In this document: in pieces, positions 60,301 to 64,000 of the stretch
Layout of the letters: every line of letters starts with the position of its first letter
Numbering within the stretch: position 1 is the stretch's first letter
Origin: Thiosocius sp963808165
Lineage (GTDB): Bacteria > Pseudomonadota > Gammaproteobacteria > Chromatiales > Chromatiaceae
Assembly (NCBI GenBank): GCA_963808165.1
Contig: CAWEET010000015.1
Coordinates: 1 to 64,000, forward strand
DNA length: 64,000 bases
Direction of reading: 5' to 3'
The notes under the pieces: model-generated
What the model saw: only the letters and a program-made list of their open reading frames with translations
The model's database searches: none
What the model was told of the DNA's origin: nothing
Position numbers and translations under genes: made by a program

Positions 60301-61662
60301 ATGAAGATTCATATCCTAGGTATCTGTGGGACCTTCATGGGCGGTATCGCACTGATCGCGCGTTCCCTCGGCCACGAGGTCTCCGGCAGCGACAGCAATG
60401 TTTATCCGCCGATGAGTACCCAGCTGGAGGCCGCGGGCATCCGGCTGATGGAGGGTTATCGGCCCTCTCACCTGGATCCGGCGCCCGACCAGGTTGTGGT
60501 TGGCAACGCGATGTCGCGTGGCAATCCGGCGATCGAGTACATGCTGGAGCGCGGCCTGCGTTATACCTCCGGGCCCCAGTGGCTGGCGGAAAACGTCCTC
60601 CAGGACCGCTGGGTGCTTGCCGTTTCGGGTACCCACGGCAAGACCACGACATCCGCCATGCTGGCGTGGATTCTCGAGTATGCGGGCCTCAAGCCGGGGT
60701 TCCTGGTCGGCGGTGTGCCGGAGAACTTTGGGGTTTCGGCCCGCGCCGGCGATCATCCGTTCTTCGTGGTGGAGGCAGACGAGTACGATACCGCATTCTT
60801 CGACAAACGCTCCAAGTTCGTGCACTACCGTCCGCGCACCCTGGTGATGAACAACCTCGAATTCGATCACGCGGATATCTTCGAAGATCTTGAGGTGATC
60901 CAGCGGCAGTTCCACCACCTGGTTCGCACAGTGCCGTGCAATGGGCTGATCGTCTCGCCGCTCAATGACGGAAATCTGCACGAGGTGCTGGACATGGGTT
61001 GCTGGACGCCGGTGGAACATTTCGATCCGGAGTTGGAGGCCGGCTGGCATGCGGCACGCGATACGCCGGATGGTAGCCGCTTCGATGTGATGTGCGAGAT
61101 GCAGGACGTCGGCCGGGTCGAATGGTCATTGACCGGAAGGCACAATGTGGCGAATGCGTTGGCCGCGTTGGCGGCCGCGCGGCATGCCGGCGTGCCACCC
61201 GCGATCGGCGTCGCTGCATTGGCCGGGTTTCGCAACGTCAAGCGGCGCATGGAGCTTCGTGGCGAGGTGCGCGGGGTGCGCGTCTACGACGATTTCGCCC
61301 ACCATCCGACCGCGATCGCCAGCACGCTGGATGGGCTGCGCAAGCAGGTCGGTGAGCGCCGCATACTGGCCGTGCTGGAGCCGCGTTCGAACACCATGCG
61401 CATGGGGGTGCACGCCGATCGTCTGGCCGGCTCGCTGGCCGGTGCCGACCAAGTCTGGGTATATGTGCCGGAAAGCCTCGGGTGGGATGCTGGCAGCGCA
61501 CTAGGCGATCTCGGTGCGCGTCTGCATCTGAGCGCCGATACGCAGACGATCGTTGACGAGGTGGCGCAGACAGTCTTGCCGGGCGACCAAGTGCTGGTGA
61601 TGAGCAACGGCGGGTTCGAGGGCATCCATCAGCGTCTGTTGGATAGCTTGGCGGCCACTTGA
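60301..61662 (+). CDS. mpl: Mpl, murein tripeptide ligase
   Basis: 453 residues, Mur ligase family. Start MKIHILGICGTFMGGIALIARSLGHEVSGSD. ATP site VSGTHGKTTTSAMLAW, then VEADEYDTAFFDKRSKFVHYRP, NNLEFDHADIF, SLTGRHNVANALAALAAARHAGV and DFAHHPTAIASTLDGLR. Joins L-Ala-D-Glu-DAP tripeptide to UDP-MurNAc in peptidoglycan recycling. Confidence 0.96.
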   Translation: MKIHILGICGTFMGGIALIARSLGHEVSGSDSNVYPPMSTQLEAAGIRLMEGYRPSHLDPAPDQVVVGNAMSRGNPAIEYMLERGLRYTSGPQWLAENVLQDRWVLAVSGTHGKTTTSAMLAWILEYAGLKPGFLVGGVPENFGVSARAGDHPFFVVEADEYDTAFFDKRSKFVHYRPRTLVMNNLEFDHADIFEDLEVIQRQFHHLVRTVPCNGLIVSPLNDGNLHEVLDMGCWTPVEHFDPELEAGWHAARDTPDGSRFDVMCEMQDVGRVEWSLTGRHNVANALAALAAARHAGVPPAIGVAALAGFRNVKRRMELRGEVRGVRVYDDFAHHPTAIASTLDGLRKQVGERRILAVLEPRSNTMRMGVHADRLAGSLAGADQVWVYVPESLGWDAGSALGDLGARLHLSADTQTIVDEVAQTVLPGDQVLVMSNGGFEGIHQRLLDSLAAT

Positions 61663-61705
61663 GCCTCGCTTGTCTGAATCTGTCCATCTGCCCCCTCGGG
61701 CACAA

Positions 61706-61896
61706 GCGGCCCCAGGTCCAATCGCAGTCACTTTGGGCACTTGCGCCGAGGCGCGTTGGACCTGCGGGGCGCCGTGAATCCGTCCGTGGAGGCTCGACTG
61801 CCGCATCCCTGCGGCAGACGCCCGCGAATCGACCGCGGCGCGGCGCTATACAACGCTGCTGGTCCGTCACGTGGGTGCGATTGGGCCTGGGGTCGA
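61706..61896. mobile_element. 191-base inverted-repeat element before ubiX
   Basis: Arms 61708-61726 and 61876-61894 are reverse complements at 17 of 19 bases (GGCCCCAGG...). Inside is a perfect 8-bp hairpin CTGCCGCA/TGCGGCAG at 61798-61817 preceded by TCCGTCCGTGGAGGCTCGAC, a string close to the one in the MITE at 14825 (read on that strand) and near 21045. Noncoding; ends 23 bases before the ubiX ATG. Confidence 0.6.
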
Positions 61897-61918
61897 CCGG
61901 CGTGCTTAAATTGCGCCC

Positions 61919-62542
61919 ATGAGCGATTCACTAGCACCCATCGCTGTGGCCCTGACCGGCGCCTCGGGTATTCAGTACGGCCTGCGCCTCATGGACTGCC
62001 TGCTGGCAGCCGACCGACGCGTATACCTGATGGTGTCGCAGGCCGCGCAGGTCGTGGTCAATATGGAGACCGACCTCAGGCTGCCTGGTCACCCGGACGA
62101 GATGCAGCGCTACCTCGTCGAACACTTCGGCGCAAGGGCAGGGCAGTTGCAGGTGTTCGGCCGACAGCAATGGACGGCGCCGGTGGCCAGTGGTTCGAAT
62201 CCGCCGGAGGCCCTGGTGATCTGCCCCTGCACCAGCGGTACACTGGCCTCTGTCGCCAACGGCATTTGCGATGATCTGATCGATCGTGCTGCGGACGTCG
62301 CGTTGAAGGAGCGACGCAAGCTGATCCTGGTGGTGCGCGAGACACCGTTTTCGTCCATCCATCTGGAAAACATGCTGCGCCTGTCGCAGGCGGGTGCGAT
62401 CATCATGCCGGCCAACCCGGGGTTCTACTTTCGGCCGCGATCGGTTGCCGACATCGTCGACTTCATGGTGGCGCGTATCCTGGATCATCTCGGGGTGCCG
62501 CATGAGCTGAGCGAGCGCTGGGGGAGGCATGGGGAATCCTGA
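61919..62542 (+). CDS. ubiX: UbiX flavin prenyltransferase
   Basis: 207 residues. Flavoprotein motifs: VALTGASGIQYGLRLMDCLL, VASGSNPPEALVICPCTSGTLASVANGICDDLIDRAADVALKERRKLILVVRETPFSSIHLENMLRLSQAGAIIMPANPGFY. Makes prenylated FMN for UbiD decarboxylase in ubiquinone synthesis. Overlaps the next gene by 14 bases. Confidence 0.96.
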   Translation: MSDSLAPIAVALTGASGIQYGLRLMDCLLAADRRVYLMVSQAAQVVVNMETDLRLPGHPDEMQRYLVEHFGARAGQLQVFGRQQWTAPVASGSNPPEALVICPCTSGTLASVANGICDDLIDRAADVALKERRKLILVVRETPFSSIHLENMLRLSQAGAIIMPANPGFYFRPRSVADIVDFMVARILDHLGVPHELSERWGRHGES

Positions 62543-63149
62543 TCCAAAGGCTGTCGAGCGCTATGCCCTGTTCCCGTTGAACCTGGTGCTGTTTCCCGGC
62601 GGCCTGCTGGCGTTGCGTATCTTCGAGCCGCGCTATCTGCGCATGGTGAGCGAGTGCCTGCGCCAGCAGCAGCCGTTCGTCGTCGCGGCGATTGTCGACG
62701 GACCGGAGGCTGGCGGCGTCGCCGAAACGGCGTCCTGCGGGACGCTGGCGCGCATCATTGACTGGGATCAGCTCGAGGACGGCCTGCTGGGCCTGTGGTG
62801 CGAGGGCGAGCAGGTGGTTGCATTAGACGGCGTGCAGATCGAGCAGGACGATCTGCTGCGCGTTGCGGTGGTCCGACGACCTGAATTGGCGGCGCAGCCG
62901 TTGCCGACCGAGTTCGGCTGGATGGCAGAACTGCTCGACGAACTGCTGCAGCGCATCGGGCCACCGTTCGACCGCCTGTCGCTGGAGCATCCGGGGGCCG
63001 AGCACGTTTCTGCGAGGCTGACCGAGTTGCTGCCGCTGCCGCTGGCCGAAAAACAGAGGCTGTTCGAGATGCCTGATCACATCGAACGACTGCGCCGCCT
63101 GGCCGGTTTTTTCGATCCGGGCAGCGCTGATGGCGCGCCGGCCTCCTGA
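62529..63149 (+). CDS. Lon-protease substrate-binding-domain protein
   Basis: 206 residues. Lon N-terminal (LON) domain only: LFPLNLVLFPGGLLALRIFEPRYLRMVSECLRQQQPFVVAAI, LARIIDWDQLEDGLLGLWCEGEQ. No ATPase or protease parts, so a stand-alone LON-domain protein of unknown role. Overlaps ubiX. Confidence 0.87.
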   Translation: MGNPDPKAVERYALFPLNLVLFPGGLLALRIFEPRYLRMVSECLRQQQPFVVAAIVDGPEAGGVAETASCGTLARIIDWDQLEDGLLGLWCEGEQVVALDGVQIEQDDLLRVAVVRRPELAAQPLPTEFGWMAELLDELLQRIGPPFDRLSLEHPGAEHVSARLTELLPLPLAEKQRLFEMPDHIERLRRLAGFFDPGSADGAPAS

Positions 63150-63752
63150 TCACCCCCGTTGGCGGGCGTGCAGCAGCAGCCAGGCCAACACGATTACCGC
63201 CGCAGCCGCGATCGGGAACATCAGCTGACGCCAGTCACCGGACCCGCTGATCTCACCGAACAGCATCCCGGGGACGAGGTAGGCCGGTGCCCAGACCAGC
63301 GCGGACAGCACATTGGCGACAAAGAATCGTTTTGGCGGCATGTGCATGAGCCCGGCGACCAGCGGTACGATCGCGCGGATCGGTCCGAAGAATCGCCCCA
63401 GAGCGACGCTGAGGTCGCCGTACCTCTCGAAGAAGGCAACCCCCTTTTGCAGATGGTCCGGATGCAGACGGAACCAGCGCCAGCGTTGGGTAAGGTACTC
63501 GAAATGATGTCCCAGCCAGTAGCTCAGGCCATCGCCGATAATCGCTCCGGCGATCGCCCAAAGGCACATGGTCCAGAAGTCCAGGATGCCGGCACCGATC
63601 AGGGTGCCTGCGCCGAACAGGATGACCACGCCGGGGATCAGCACGCCGATGATGGCCAGCGACTCCGCCAGTGACATACTGAACACCACCATCCCGGCGT
63701 ACGACGGGTTGTGCTCGATCCAGGTCAGCAGCTCGGTGAACCACTCAGTCAA
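63150..63752 (-). CDS. DedA/SNARE-associated membrane protein
   Basis: 200 residues from TTG 63752 (an ATG at 63797 would overlap the hemL end further). DedA motifs: LAESLAIIGVLIPGVVILFGAGTLIGAG, IAGAIIGDGLSYWLGHHF, ERYGDLSVALGRFFGPIRAIVPLVAGLMHMPPKRF. The GRFFGPIR arginines are family hallmarks. Proposed as lipid flippases (undecaprenyl-phosphate or phosphatidylethanolamine). Convergent with the LON gene. Confidence 0.9.
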   Translation of the reverse strand: MTEWFTELLTWIEHNPSYAGMVVFSMSLAESLAIIGVLIPGVVILFGAGTLIGAGILDFWTMCLWAIAGAIIGDGLSYWLGHHFEYLTQRWRWFRLHPDHLQKGVAFFERYGDLSVALGRFFGPIRAIVPLVAGLMHMPPKRFFVANVLSALVWAPAYLVPGMLFGEISGSGDWRQLMFPIAAAAVIVLAWLLLHARQRG

Positions 63753-63762
63753 GCGCAGCGTT

Positions 63763-64000
63763 TCAGCCGAGTGTTCCGAACACCGCCTCGGCGGCACTCA
63801 GGGTCGCGGCAATGTCCTGTTCGGTATGAGCGGCGGAGACGAAGCCGGCCTCGAATGCCGATGGGGCGAGATAGATTCCATGCTGGAGCATGCCGTGGAA
63901 GAACGCTCGAAACCGTTCCTGGTCGCACCCCGTTGAGCCGGCGAAGTCGCTGACCTTGTCGCGATCGGTGAAGAACAGGCCGAACATCCCACCGAGGTGA
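63763..64000 (-). CDS. hemL: Glutamate-1-semialdehyde aminotransferase, C-terminal end (5' truncated by window)
   Basis: The last 79 residues of HemL: GGMFGLFFTDRDKVSDFAGSTGCDQERFRAFFHGMLQHGIYLAPSAFEAGFVSAAHTEQDIAATLSAAEAVF. The motif around HGIYLAPSAFEAGFVS is diagnostic. Catalyses the step to 5-aminolevulinate in tetrapyrrole synthesis. The gene continues past the right edge. Confidence 0.94.
   Translation of the reverse strand, partial: HLGGMFGLFFTDRDKVSDFAGSTGCDQERFRAFFHGMLQHGIYLAPSAFEAGFVSAAHTEQDIAATLSAAEAVFGTLG

Overview
The window is a high-GC gammaproteobacterial chromosome segment. The order yicC-gmk-rpoZ-spoT next to rph-rdgB, together with rep, rnd, mpl, ubiX, hemL and a complete System I cytochrome c maturation (ccm) operon, points to a respiratory gammaproteobacterium. 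A DsrC/TusE-like protein, several c-type cytochromes, nickel-handling genes and an Mrp-like antiporter suggest a Chromatiales-type, possibly sulfur-oxidising lineage. The genus cannot be named from the sequence alone.

Layout. 1-6.2 kb: an Mrp/Mbh-like cation antiporter operon (+) with three antiporter-type subunits, truncated at the left edge. 6.2-9.6 kb (-): a small Cys-containing protein, then the operon cytochrome b561 > PepSY protein > response regulator > PhoQ-like kinase. 10-14.9 kb (+): an orphan His-rich hypB and a MscK-like channel, with a miniature transposable element in its stop codon. 15-20.8 kb (-): a two-component system followed by a CFA-type methyltransferase, DUF2878, DUF1295, DUF6134 and lipocalin cluster for membrane-lipid modification. 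21-24 kb (-): two surface-glycan glycosyltransferase-type genes.

24.5-31.7 kb is a decayed genomic island at an intact tRNA-Arg(CCG). A degenerate copy of the tRNA 3' end lies at its far edge beside a broken phage terminase. It also holds a tRNA-Lys-like 3' fragment, dispersed noncoding repeats, two short membrane-peptide genes (one DUF3096), two small cytochromes c, a DUF389 protein and a glycine-zipper protein.

31.8-40.5 kb: a NicO-type nickel transporter (-), a DsrC-like protein without either redox cysteine (+), and the ccm operon ccmABCDEFGHI (-). Here ccmF is split into two reading frames joined by an overlapping TGATG. 40.7-47.1 kb (+): small proteins, EcsC, a P-type Ca2+/cation ATPase, a Crp/Fnr regulator and a diheme cytochrome. 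47.1-64 kb: rep, a beta-hydroxyacid dehydrogenase, DUF2782, rdgB-rph, a PP2C phosphatase/Ser-Thr kinase pair, yicC-gmk-rpoZ-spoT, rnd, mpl, ubiX, a Lon-substrate-binding-domain protein, a DedA protein and the C-terminal end of hemL. Several gene ends carry inverted-repeat miniature elements.
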